From: Polychytrium aggregatum | Lineage: Eukaryota; Chytridiomycota; Chytridiomycetes; Polychytriales | NCBI RefSeq assembly: GCF_025602895.1 | Contig: NW_026516324.1 | Coordinates: 62,001-126,000, forward strand | Direction: 5' to 3' | DNA length: 64,000 bases | Part shown: one piece after another, positions 10,519 through 22,200 of the stretch | How positions within the stretch are numbered: the stretch's first letter is position 1 | Layout: each line of letters starts with the position of its first letter | Notes under the pieces: model-generated | What the model saw: the letters and a program-made list of their open reading frames with translations, nothing else | The model's database searches: none | What the model was told of the DNA's origin: nothing | Translations under genes and position numbers: made by a program

Positions 10519-13500
10519 CTATCCCATTTGCGCGGCGGTAAGGGTCGCAGAGTTCATGTAGCCACTGCCGTCACCACGGACTCCTATGCCGCTGCCGATA
10601 CACTGGACCTTCTTTCCCTCCATGACCGACTTTTCGTGCCGCCGCAGGGCATCTCTGCGCGAGAAACCCTTGCCACAGAGATTGCAGTGGAAGGGCTTCT
10701 CCTGGGTGTGGATGTAATAGTGCCGCTTCAAATCTGGAGAGGGTGGGCGACAGGAGTCAGTCGTGGGGCCCTCAGAGACAACGGCGCCCGTATACACAGG
10801 AGCGGTGATGCCAGTCTTGCTCATCGTTTGCTTGCTTCATCGTTGGCTTGCTTCATCGTCGCCCCACACCCAGCGCCATAGCGGCGAGTTCGGGCACCAT
10901 GCACACGACGGCAGTTCGGCCGGCATACATACCATGGCTCCGGCTAAAGGTCTGCGGACACAACTTGCAGTAGTACACCTTGTTCTTGCCTGGGGTGTTC
11001 TCGGACGAGCCCTTGTTCGGGTTCTGCTCGTCGTCGTCGAGGTCGTCATCCTCGTCATCAAGGTCCTCAGCATCGGACACGGGCGCCGATTCGTCGGCGA
11101 GTCGACGGCGTGATGATTTCGAGAACTGGTTAGGGGTATGAACTGGCGATCGGTCGCTCGAGGACGATGGCGAGGCACCGGGGTTGGCCAGGCTCCCAGA
11201 GTGGCGGTCGTCGGGGGACTGCTGCAACTTGGAGGCCGTGGCGGGGTAGCTCTGGTGCTGGGCCGTGACAACAGCCGTGTTGTGAACTTGGATCTGGTGC
11301 TGCTTCAACAGCTCGACCGAGGCGAATGAGACTCCAGTGGGGCACAGGGTGCAGCCAAAGCCTTGCCCAGACATCTCCATCTGGTCCGGGCGGATATAGG
11401 TGGCTGCCATGGGGCGGACGTAGCCATAGGATCGGACACCGTAAGGGTGCGTCTGGTAGAGGCCCAGTTCGTGGCCGTGGTAGACGTCGCGGCCAAGCGC
11501 CAGGGCCATACCGTTGACGTATGGGTTCTGAGCACTCAGGCCATCGAAAGCATCGCCTTGCAGGACGCCAGGCGCAATGGTGCCAGAGCTGGGGCTCTGT
11601 CGGTACTGCGAAGAGGGCGAGGCCACGGAGCGGACGCCGGCCACCTGTGGCTGGGAGCCGGTGCCGTCGGATGAAGACTGCGAGAACTGGCGGACAATGG
11701 CAGACTGCGGTCGGTAGTGGGGATGGCTCTGGGAGCTGATCATGCTCATGGTTTTCGGCTTGGTGCTTGCGACGTGGTGGCGCAGCTTCTGGTGTGGGTG
11801 CAGGGCATAGGCAGCGGGGGCGGCAAGGGCCGAGGCAGTGGCGCTGGCGGGGATCGAGTACGGATGGGCGTGGGGGAGGTGGGTATAGTTTCCATGGGAG
11901 CGAGCCGATCCCGTCGACGATGTGCGAATGGGGCCGCCGCCTATCCGTTGACTGGGCTCGGATGGTGACAGGTAGTCGAGCGCGGTGGGGTGCAAGATTG
12001 AGCCTTCGGGCGGAATATAGCCCGCGAGGGACGGGGCCGCAGCGTCGGGGTGAGTGGGAAGCGACATTGGCGAGTTGACCACAAGGCCAGTGGTAGGGGT
12101 GGCTGCATTCGAGACCACGGCCTGGTAGTTGGGCGACGTTGACGGCGTGGGCAGATCTAACCAAAGCAGGTGGCAGTGGTGGTCTGTTAGCGAGGCTGTT
12201 CACGACTGCCACGGCTGTCGGTTCCAGCGGCTGGGACAGCCAGGCCGCTGAGCAGGCGACAAAGCGATGAGGAACCAACCTGTGGGCTCGTGCGCATGGA
12301 TGCCTCCAGGATAAAGGTCCGGCAGCGACGAGTCGATGCCGCGCTGGACAGTCGGGGCACGTTCCGAGCATTCGTTGCTCACGGAAATGCCATCGCTCAT
12401 AGGAACGCTGCTGAGGGCGTCGGCGCCTTCATTGGAGCCAACCATCAGCATATTCTCGTGGTAGACCACTGGGACAGCAGGGTTGGCCTGACTGGCGAAG
12501 CTTGGAGCGAGGCCGTTCATGGTCTTGACGATCGAGGATGCAAAGTCAAAGGACAGATCGGCTGGGTCGGCCATGGACTTTCGATCGATGCCGTTGAGGA
12601 AGTCGCCAACAATGAATTCAAAGGTGGGGTTGTTTTGCAGATCTGCTTGCATCGATGGTGGCGATGAATACGAATGCAGTCAAGCGGGCGGGGTGGTGGA
12701 TAATGTTAGGAGACTGAGCTGGAGATAGATACACATGCAGAGCCATGGGAGTCGGCAATGCGGCATGCAAGACAAGTGATCAGATCGGACAGTATTGCGC
12801 AGGCGGATAGAGGGTGGCTGGGCTGGCATGAGTCACTGCGGGCTGGGAGAAGAAGCATTGGTCCAGGGGCACGGCCTGTGTGGAGCGGCAATCGCCAGGC
12901 ACAACAGAGCGGTCGCATCGCACGTACCGTCGAATCCGAGAGTCATACCCGAGGAAAAGTCGACCTTGTCGAGGGCAACTTCGCCGGCCCTGAGGTCGCC
13001 ACCAAGGGCATCCGGGGCCGCTTGCTCTAGTGATGGGTCAGAGGTGCCCGGGAAGGCCATGGCCGACAGATCTGCAGATTTTTTGTCTGGCGGGGCGGCT
13101 ATGAACGATGAAAAATCAAGTGGCTCCGGGATGGACAAATCATCGAGGCCGCTGGCCGCCGGATCCAGATCGGACCGCAGGCCGTTCGGGCCAAGGAAGG
13201 AGCCATAGCCATTGAGGGAGAAGGAAATATCTGTGGAACAGCAGGGGGAAGAGGGGTGGAGCCGTTAGATCTGATGTCGCACGGGTGCTTGGCGATGGAT
13301 GCAGCAGTCGGTGGGAATGGTGCTGGTGCAAGGAACCCACCGTCGAAGGGACCTTCGACACCAATCTGATCCAAAAAGCTCGATGCCAGAACACCGATGG
13401 AGCGCTCGAACAGGGTTGATGTTGGTGACGGAAAGACGGCGCTCGAGGGCATAATGCTGCCGTACCCAGACGGGGCGGCATTGTCATAGGCTGATGCATA

Positions 13501-13728
13501 GAAGGTAGGGTGGCTCGGATCGTTCTTGGAAAGGGACAGGGGGTATTGCTGCTGCAGGAGGAGCGGACTGGTGCCCTGAGCGGAGGACGACTGCGACGCA
13601 AAGGGGATGAACGGGTCGTTCTGCGAGGACTTTAAGGGATAGAGGCCGACAAAGCTGGGGTCTGGGTGGGAAGGGTGCAGCCGATCGACACCCGAGGACG
13701 GCATGGACTCGAACGATGTGTTGGCCAT
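10519..13728 (-). CDS. C2H2 zinc-finger transcription factor
   Basis: Five exons (minus): 13728-13341, 13230-12928, 12642-12280, 12156-10933, 10733-10519, summing to 2493 nt (830 aa). All four introns are phase 1 and split a GAT codon. The long N-terminal part (1-600) is Ser/Pro/Gln-rich and disordered, as in fungal activation regions, with acidic motifs such as LDDLSIPEPLDF. A single degenerate C2H2 finger lies at ~620-643 (CTLC...H....H), then an acidic stretch (DLDDEDDDLDDD). A classical tandem pair follows at ~746-796: YYCKLCPQTFSRSHDLKRH, the linker HTQEKPFHC, then CGKGFSRRDALRRHE. The pair resembles fungal fingers of the Msn2/Crz1 kind. The intron between exons 4 and 5 falls inside the first finger of the pair. 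Target genes cannot be inferred. Confidence 0.9.
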
Positions 13729-15617
13729 GTGGAACGGAGAGAGCAGTTTGGAAATTGGAGCGGGTGGCGGCTGGAAGGGAGAAGCAGCCAGGGTCGAGGG
13801 AGATCAGGTCTCTCGTGTTCTTCAGTACCAGACGAAGCCAGCAGGAGAATGCGCCGCAAGGGACGAAGCGGAGGAAGGGCCTGAGAGAGGGGGTGACGAC
13901 GGACCGGTGCCGAAGCTGAGATGGAGCGCAAGCGCAGGATAGAGGGGCTCGAGGCCGATCGAACCTGGTGAGGGAGGGGAGGGGAGGACGCAAGGACAGG
14001 TCAGTTCCAGAGGCTGGCGGTGAACCCAAAGGGAAAAGACAGCAGCCGAACCCACGCACAGCGACAGAGGGTCGGCAGGGACGGCCGCACGCAGGAGCGG
14101 GATGGGCTTATGTTTATCCCGAGGGCCAGAGCGAGCGATGGGGAGGATGGCCGAAAGAGCAAAGGCGGTGGGAAAGGAGCAAAGAAGGGCAGGTCGGTGT
14201 GGATGGAATGCCCGGAAGAGGATTGAGCAGAAGATGGATACATATGGTCGAGGAGACCGATGCAGGGAATCAAAGGGATGCAGAGTGGGATCGCCCCCGA
14301 AGTGCCGGATAGAATACATCATCAAGACTCGATGTCGTCCACAGCAGCATCGGATGGAAGAGTCCCCATCGGCAGCATCGGATGGAGAGTCCACCAGCAG
14401 CACGAGCTGGCACCCAGGGCCTTCAGCGGGCGCGGAGGATCCCGCCGAACGGATACGATCGTCTCCAGACGCTGGACTCCGCGGGTGTGCTCGTCCTGCT
14501 GCCGGCCCAGGCGCAACAGCAGACGCTGGAGGGAGAAAGGGCAGAGGATGGGCGGATGCGAGTGCCCAGTCTACCCGATTGCAGCGGATAGCATTACTGC
14601 TACTGCTTGGCTGGCCGAGCGGTCGCCAAGCAGAGACTCGCTGCATCTGGTTCCAAGGCAACGCAGAGACGATTCGGGCAACGACGAGGCAGTTCCGTGC
14701 GAAGACGAAGCGGCTTCATATGCCCCGACGTAGCAGCTGCCGTCGGCCCAACCAGTTCAGCGGCCGCCATCCTTTTCCCTTCTCGCTGGCCAGGAGCTGA
14801 GCTAACACGAGGCGGCAGGCTGCCGGAGGGCTCCTCGGCGATCGGATGCAGATGCCGCAGCGATAGCACATGCGGGCGCCATGGTGAAAGGACGGTGACG
14901 GTCATGACGGCGACGGCAAACGGACAACAACATACCTTGCAAAAGAAAAAGAAAAAGAAATAAAAGCAACTGGCACTCGAGCGTCTACGCTTCGAGCAAC
15001 AGGGACGGAAACGATGCGGGGTTCGGCTGGAAAGACGGGTCCGTACTGGCGGCGACGGCGGGAATCCAGGTACAGACAGACGGGATGCTGGAGACGATGG
15101 GTATGGGCAGCGGCGATCGGGGCAAGAAGACGACGGAATATCCAGACGGACAAGAACGGCGCTGGAGGACAAGCGGCCGTCGAGAACGGCACACCGCAAC
15201 GACGGACAAGACCCGCGGGGGCAGAGGCTCGCCCCCCGACAACGAATGCGGGTTGGCTCGGGATGGTGGGGGGGGCCAAGCCGCGGATGGGAACGGGCTT
15301 GCAAGGCAGACAGCCTGGCTGTGGGCACAATCGCAGCACCAAGCAGCACAGCCAAGCGCAATCCAGCGCAGGACAAGCGCGGGGGGGGGAGTAAGGCTGG
15401 ACTGCAGTGACCCCTGGCTCTGGGCAAGTCGAGTGTTGTGTCGACGCAGCGTGTTGCTTTCGGCGATCGCAGCACCACTGGCGAAGGGCTTCTGATGATC
15501 GGATGCGCTGGGTGGACGGCGAATGTTCTGTTTAGAGTGAGTCTCATGAGCATCGTGTTGATGCGATGGTGATAATTCTGCAGACGCGATAACGATGATT
15601 TTGTTGCTGGAGCGATA

Positions 15618-15696
15618 TCATGCTGGTGCATTGTTGGTGCATTGTTGGTGCATTGTCGCTACATTGTTGCTGCATTGTTGGTGCATTGTCGCAGTG
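15618..15696. repeat. 12-bp minisatellite (ttggtgcattgt)
   Basis: About six imperfect copies in the gene-free region. Variants include tcgctacattgt and tgctgcattgt. Confidence 0.8.
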
Positions 15697-16925
15697 GGCT
15701 GGCTCGCTCGCCATTGGCCCCGGTGTGTCGCGGTCCACCGGCGCAATCGGTGCTGTCACGCCCATTGCGACAGTTGGTGCGCAGCAGAGCCTTGCGCAGC
15801 CATCGCTAATGCACTAGTTTGTGCGCGCCGGTGACGTGCTGTCCTGTGGGCGTGACTCTGCGCGACGCGCCGCCGAGAGGAGCACGCTGCCCGGCTGCTG
15901 GCCAATCGGCTGGCCGACAGAGCACCACACACACACGCGGCGCTGACACATCACCGGCGTGTCACACAGCACAGACGCGACTGCCAGCAACACGTGGAGT
16001 CGGGACTGGCCAATGGCGTTGCGGGCTTGTCGAACTCACCAGCGACAGCGATCCATTTCCTGGTGGTGCTGCTGCCCGCCCAACAGCCAACCGGGCTCGT
16101 CGATCGCGTGCGCGCGGCGAGTGGTGCGTCGGACTCGGCCCCGTGTGAGTCCGTGGCATTGTCCTGCCCGTTTTGCTGCTGTCGCGCTGTCACAGCGGCG
16201 GACTGCACTGCCACCGGCAAGCCAATCCAGCACGTGCGCAGCATCCCACCTGTGCGACGCGGTCGGTGTGTGGCGGACCCCCTGGCACCGCGCGCGTGCC
16301 TGTACGCGTCGCTGGCGCTGCGGCGACTGCGGCCGACTCGGCGCCCGCGCCCCGGGGCGGGGTCCGGCCGCCTGGACCAATTGCACACCGCTCGCCGCCT
16401 GTGTTGCACGGGCAGCCACGGACCAATCAGCTGCGCGTATTGTGTGTGCGACACACGTGTGGCTTGGATCCAGCCACCCAGCAAACCAACAAACCAGCCA
16501 ACAAACCAGCCGCCGATCCGTCCCGGAGAAGCTGATCCTGCTGTCGTGTCGCTGAGTCGCCATCGCCCATCACTCGGAAGTTGCCGAGATGATCAGCTCG
16601 GGCAGCATATGGCATATCGGACGCAGGATACCAACGACTACATGTTCGGGCGAGTGCTCCGTTTGTTTCTGAATGCAGCGTCGTAGCCATCGATGCGAGC
16701 ACCCGACGCTGACTCGCTGTGCACAAGCTGATCGCCACTGCGAGCGCCTCGGTGCCACCCCGCCTGACAGAACTTGCTATCCCAATGGCGATCCGGATCC
16801 GGGCCATCTCCGGTGCATCGCTTCCGTCGCCGGTGTCTTCGCATCGGCTGGCCTGCCGGATCGGCCTCGGGCTGTTGTGTCGATCGGCCGGGAAGGGCTT
16901 CGGTGCCCTTGCCAACCCTACGAGC

Positions 16926-17018
<93 letters not shown>

Positions 17019-17020
17019 TC
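16926..17020. repeat. GGTCTC hexanucleotide microsatellite
   Basis: About 15 near-perfect tandem copies of ctcggt/ggtctc end some 155 bases before the thioesterase start. They keep all six frames open (Leu-Gly, Ser-Arg, Val-Ser dipeptides on one strand, Glu-Thr, Arg-Pro on the other), which explains several long spurious ORFs. Confidence 0.9.
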
Positions 17021-17173
17021 CCGGTCTCGTGTTTCTGTGCTTGTTTCGTTGGCATTCGTTTGTGCTTTCGTCAACCTTTGTCGAATTCAAGTGTCGGATC
17101 GGCCTCCAAACGACGCTCGACATCCACCTCTTCAAACACATTCTCCCTCCACGCACCCTCGATCCACGATCAA

Positions 17174-18088
17174 ATGCCCCGCTCTCTGGCAGGCTTCCTC
17201 CCCCTTGTCCATCGGCATCGGGCTCACACCATCATCGCAAAGGGTGCCGTTAATGGCGCTCAGCGTCTCCTCCATCCGACATCATCAAGCGCCTGTCCGT
17301 CTGGCCTGCGGATCCTGCCTCTGGCTCGTCCGTACTCTTCCCGCCACCAGGAGCACACCGTCCCGGTCGGAGGATTGTCGTTGCCTGAAACCACCCGGGC
17401 ATCGCTGCCGCCACGGGTCAAGCAACTGGTCGAAGGCTTCCCATCGGTCGTCACATATCCGATCCACTGGGGAGAGCAGGATGTACGTATCCTGCCGCAC
17501 CACTCAACCGTCTGCCCTCGGTGCACTCGGCACTCGGTGCCATTCGCCTGACTTTGCTGCCATATCGACAACGCTTTCATATCACGCCGTGCCCCGCCTT
17601 GCCACAGCCGTCGAGCAGCATCTAACTCCAACCGCTCTGTCCAACGACAGGTCTTTCAGCACCTCAACAACGTCCACTACATGCGCTATTTTGAAAGTGG
17701 CCGCATCGCCTACTTTGACCAGATCCTGAAGGCCAACCTCGACCCTGTTCAGGCCCAGGCTTACCTGAGCCCCATTATGACTCCCCCGCATATCGGGCCC
17801 ATCGTCAAGTCGTGTGCGCTGACCTACCGAGCCCCGGTCACCTATCCCGACACCGTGACCGTCGCAACCCGAGTCCCTCTTGAATCCTTGAAGCCCGATC
17901 GCTTCACGCAGTCCTGCATCATCGTCTCGCATCGGCTCAATAAGGTCTGTGCCGAGGGCGAGGCCGTCATCGTGTCCTTTGATTTCAAAAACAACACCAA
18001 GACCACCCTCCCGGAGCAAGTCGTCGAGGTGATCAAGAAGGTCGAGACAGAATGGTCCGCTCCGGACACTCCTGCTTTTGAGGGTTAG
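17174..18088 (+). CDS. Hotdog-fold acyl-CoA thioesterase (4HBT type), probably mitochondrial
   Basis: Exons 17174-17482 and 17651-18088 (168-bp phase-0 intron) give 248 aa. The join creates YPIHWGEQD-VFQHLNNVHYMRYFESGR, the signature of 4-hydroxybenzoyl-CoA-type thioesterases, with the catalytic Asp in GEQD and NNVHYMRYFE. These enzymes hydrolyse acyl-CoA thioesters; the substrate is not predictable. The first ~50 residues are rich in Arg/His/Ser/Ala with no acidic residue (MPRSLAGFLPLVHRHRAH...), as in a mitochondrial presequence. The start is the only ATG of the exon-1 frame close upstream. The C-terminal 40 residues (KNNTKTTLPEQVVEVIKKVE) complete the fold. Confidence 0.85.
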
Positions 18089-19214
18089 AGCCACTGCCAC
18101 ACCCACTGCTACCGTCCGCAGCCGTAGACGCCGGCCAGTGATAGACGACCGGGCCGATCCGATGTGGATTGTGGATCCTATCACGGCGCTGTATGCGATC
18201 GGCCTTGTACTTGCCCCATGTCCTGCTCACCGCGGCTGTCCATTCAAGCCTGCAGTCGCCGTCAATATCACTTTTGCATCAACAGGCACAGCCTGCCGAG
18301 CTGGAACCCGCAGCCAACCCTGAACATAGTGTCCCGGTCGATGGCCGTGGCCATACGTGTCCATGTTCATGCCCATGTTCGTGGCCGCCTCCGTCGTGTT
18401 GTCCTGCCGTACTCATGCAACGGCCCTGCATCCATCCCAAGGCTGCATTGGCTTTTCCCGGCGCCATTCTGCCGCCGCATCTCGATAACGGTGGTTTGCA
18501 TGGCGGCGTGCCGCACCGACAAAGCACCCGGCAGAACCCAAGAGCCCCCACCGTCGTGCACCGGAGACGGCCGTTCGTCTTTCGGGTGCGGAAGCGTTCT
18601 CTTTCCCGGGACAATACCCACAGCCGTATGAAAGTGTCGGCGACCCATGAGCGGGGTCCAGCGAGCCCAAGGGACCGCCAACAACACAAGACTACCAGCT
18701 TGCGACCCAACCGTCCTGTCGAGACCCTTCGGAGCATGGCCCTTGGCCCCGCCTTGCCCTGGCACCCGCCGCCTGGCGTCGCTCGAATCCGGGCCGCCGA
18801 TGGCATCTTTGGCTCGGCCTCCACTGCTCCCGCCGACACAGGGCTGGAATGCAGGACAGCCACTTTCCTCGCCGGCCTTCCTCGCCGGCCTTCCTCGCCG
18901 GCCTTCCTTTCGTCTCCATCCATCGCTTGCAGGCTCCCTCGCTCATCGCAAGCCCGTTGCTCCCTCCTCTCTGACATTGCTTGAGACCCATCCCTGCCCC
19001 TAACACCTCCCCGGGGCATAATTAGGCAGCGCGAGCCACCTCAGTCTGCTCGGGGCTGATTTCTTGCCGCCTGCATACCGTCTATCTGAATCTATCTGTA
19101 TCCACACATCGTATTGCTCTCCCTCGCCTGCACTGCACTCTTCCTTCCCCCGGCATTTGCCCCCTTGGCCCCTTACCGCTGGCCCCACTTTCTCTTCAAA
19201 TACTCCTCGCCACC
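18089..19214. other. Upstream region of the MYND gene
   Basis: No gene supported. It contains a 13-bp repeat near 18868-18910 and a pyrimidine-rich stretch before the ATG at 19215, consistent with a promoter and 5' UTR. Confidence 0.5.
18868..18910. repeat. 13-bp tandem repeat (ctcgccggccttc)
   Basis: Three to four copies in the region upstream of the MYND-finger gene. Confidence 0.8.
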
Positions 19215-22200
19215 ATGTCTAAAGATTCTATCATGTTCCATAGTCTGCTCGAGTCGATTGCGTTCCAGAGCGGCGACCGTCTCGGCCAGACAAACTGGAG
19301 GCTCTTGAGCGTCAGGGCCGGAGACGACGGCCAAACCGAGGGTAAGCAAAACCGCCTCCTGGATCTGTGCTGCGTCGAGGGCGCCCTTCCATACTTTTGC
19401 TCCTTCGTCTGCTGCTTCCCGTGAGGAACCTGCACAAAAATGCGTGGCCACCACAGGGGAGGGTCTTGTGGGTCTTGCGACTCGCGGCTGATCGCAAGGG
19501 CATGTGGGCTTCCTTCTGTCGCTCCAGGCTCCTCTATCGAGATCGTCAAAGCCGACCCGGACGAGCTCTTTGATGAGTCTGAGTACAGCGCAAGCGACGA
19601 CGACAACGACGATGGAACGGCGCCCAACGAAGCCGTCAAGCTGATCAGCCAAGCTCCATCGTCTGCCCTGGCTGGATTCGTGCCAGCTCCTTGTTCAGGT
19701 AGAGCTATGTCCCTCGCCCAGATCCATGTCCATGTTCATGCCCATGTTTGTTTCCCTTGTTGCCATGCGATTCCATCACTCCCGACCGAGGCAGCCCCGT
19801 TGCCGGTTGTCGTCGCTGCACTCACCCTTATCGAAACTGCGGTTGCAGACGACAAGCCAGAGCCAAACGTCGACTTGCTCACGCTGCGGGTATGTATCGG
19901 TGACTGTGGTGCCCGCTGGGCAGCCATCGACTCTGAATACTATGTGGCCTTGCAGTGATGGTCTCTCGCTGGTGCAAATGCCGCTCCCGCTCTGCCATCA
20001 GCGCAGCGCCACCCCACTGATCCCAGGCGGTGCTGTCGCTTCGTCGACTGCACTTCCATATCGCTCCAACTTCGGTCTGATACATGTCCTCCGCATCTGT
20101 GTCTTGGCTACGTATCCCTGTCGATAGAAACGATTCAGCGATCTCCTGCGGCGGCTCTCGCAGTACTGCGGCCTCATGCACTCGTCTCGATCCATCACGG
20201 TCGCAGACTTTTGGCTCGAGCGCAAGCACCAGTTCGGCGAGCTCATCAACTTCTTCCTCGACATCTACGAGCAGTTCCAGATGCTGAACCAGAATCTGTC
20301 GAGCGGCCGGATGGTCAAGCGACCGGTCCGAGGTGCAGACTCTCACGGCCACTCGCAGCACCTCCACTGTGTCGCTACGGTGCTCCTCGATCTCATGATG
20401 TGCAAACGCGCCATCGGCACCCTGGAGCTCTACCAGGCCGTCGCTCGGATCGAAACCGAGCTCACAGCGCCAAAGTTCCACTATGCAAGTTTCCGGGGTG
20501 TCGGCGTCATGTACGAGGGCCACGCCGCCGATATCCAGTTCGACATCAGCAAGGCCGCCCAGAGCTTTGAGCGGGCCTTGGGATATGCCCGCGAAGCCGA
20601 GGCCCTGCTTGGAACATCAATCGAATGGGCTAGTGTCTGTGAGTTGGATCTCTTCAAGACACTCAGCTGGCTCTGCGGTAAGTATTCCTCGTTGGCAAGG
20701 GGAGGAGAGTCAAGCCGGCGGTCGCGTGGGAAGCGCGGCCGGTACCGATTGCCTGCCTGTCTGTACCGGTTTTGATCGTTCATTTGCGTCGTGTGTCCCG
20801 GCTGCTTCTCCCGCAGTTCTCTTTCGTCTCACCAACCAAGTTACTTCGCTCGAGGTAAGCCGATGCAGCTCCCACACAACCCGCTGTCGATGCAGTTCCC
20901 ACTCGACCCGAAGCCGATGCAGTTCCCACTTGCAAACTTGCTCACCTCGCTCATCTCGCTTTGTCCGCTCCCGTCCAGATCACCACCAAGCAAATGAAAC
21001 AAGTCAACTCCACTATGTGTGAGATCGCACTGCGCGAAGCCCATGCTCTCATTCTCCAGAACTATCCCAAGCCAGCGGACGCATCCGCCCCGACCACCCA
21101 GAGTGCTTCGGAGCCTTTGTCCAGACCGGATCCAGTCCAACCCCGACCCAAGGACCAGCCGCCCCAGCGCCGCGTGACTTTTGCCAAAGTTCTCGCCGTC
21201 GATATTGATGACGAGCTCGAGGACAGGGCTAGTACCGAGACTGCATCCGACGACGATCCCCAGCCTGTTCCAAATGCCTCGCCCAAGCCGCTCCGCTCCG
21301 CTCTCCGGACCAACGGCAAGTACAGCTCGACGCCGTCTCGAAGTCCATGGGCGCATCTCTCCGACACCGCTAGGCTTGCCCGAGGCAACCTGTTCCAGCT
21401 GTTTTCCATCAAGAACACTGGCCACGTCTCCGATGCACCACCACCGCCCGAGAATGCAACAGTGCCGCCTCGAAGCAGCACTGGGGGCTCTCGCGCCACT
21501 CGGTTTCTATCCGCCGGCCAAAAATACCGATTTCCTTCGCTCGACAGCCTTAGACGCGCTTGGGAATCGCAATTTGCGGCAGACTCGCTGCTGCCCTATC
21601 ACCATAAGCCCCGAGACCTGCGGCCCGTCTTTGTGCTGCTGCTCCCAGCGATCGCCTCCAGCGCCGAATATGCGGCGGAGCACTCATACAACCTCTACTT
21701 TGCTCGCCACTACTTTGCCCAGTGCGAGTTTGAGGCACGGACGCTGCGCATCGGCTCGGCCAGCGTTGAATACGCCATCCGACAGAGCGACATCCTGAGT
21801 CGGCCAGGCTCGCTCGAGATGTCGCTGGCGCACTGGCGGCTCTGCCTCCAGCATCAGATGGGTACACATGGACCTGGCCATCCCAAGCTCATCCCTATCT
21901 TCATCCGCGTGGCCGAGATTGTGAACCAACAGGCGCGGAAGGACCCGACCCTCTACCGAACCTCAATCGACCTGGCCAACGAAGCCCTCCGACAGTGCAT
22001 GCGCGCCGCCAGCAGCAACACCATGCTCCTGACCAAGATCACGCTGCACCTCAGCGACACCCTCGTCCGCAGCAACCAGCTCACGGCAGCGATCGAGAAC
22101 CTGCAAAAGGCAGAGCTGATGCTCATCCAGCGGGCCGGGCTCCGAAGTCGACATCCTGTCGATGCACCTGATCCTCACAGGGCCGTGGGGGCTGTGGACC

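Larger units (their letters stand above)
13729..17173. other. 3.4-kb region with no supported gene
   Basis: It separates the divergent starts of the C2H2 gene (minus) and the thioesterase gene (plus), so it must hold both promoters and 5' UTRs. It contains a purine tract (14940-14965), a 12-bp minisatellite (15618-15696), a very G+C-rich block (15.8-16.55 kb) and a GGTCTC hexanucleotide array. All six frames are open for long stretches, none with a domain or a consistent splice pattern. Confidence 0.5.

Noticed and set aside
14600-15631. 343-codon minus-strand ORF upstream of the C2H2 gene
   Set aside because: Pro/Arg/Ser-rich with no homology; several overlapping frames are equally open, as expected by G+C content.
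16427-17729. Long ORFs on both strands across the GGTCTC array
   Set aside because: A 6-bp repeat without stops keeps every frame open; only the segments matching the hotdog thioesterase are coding.
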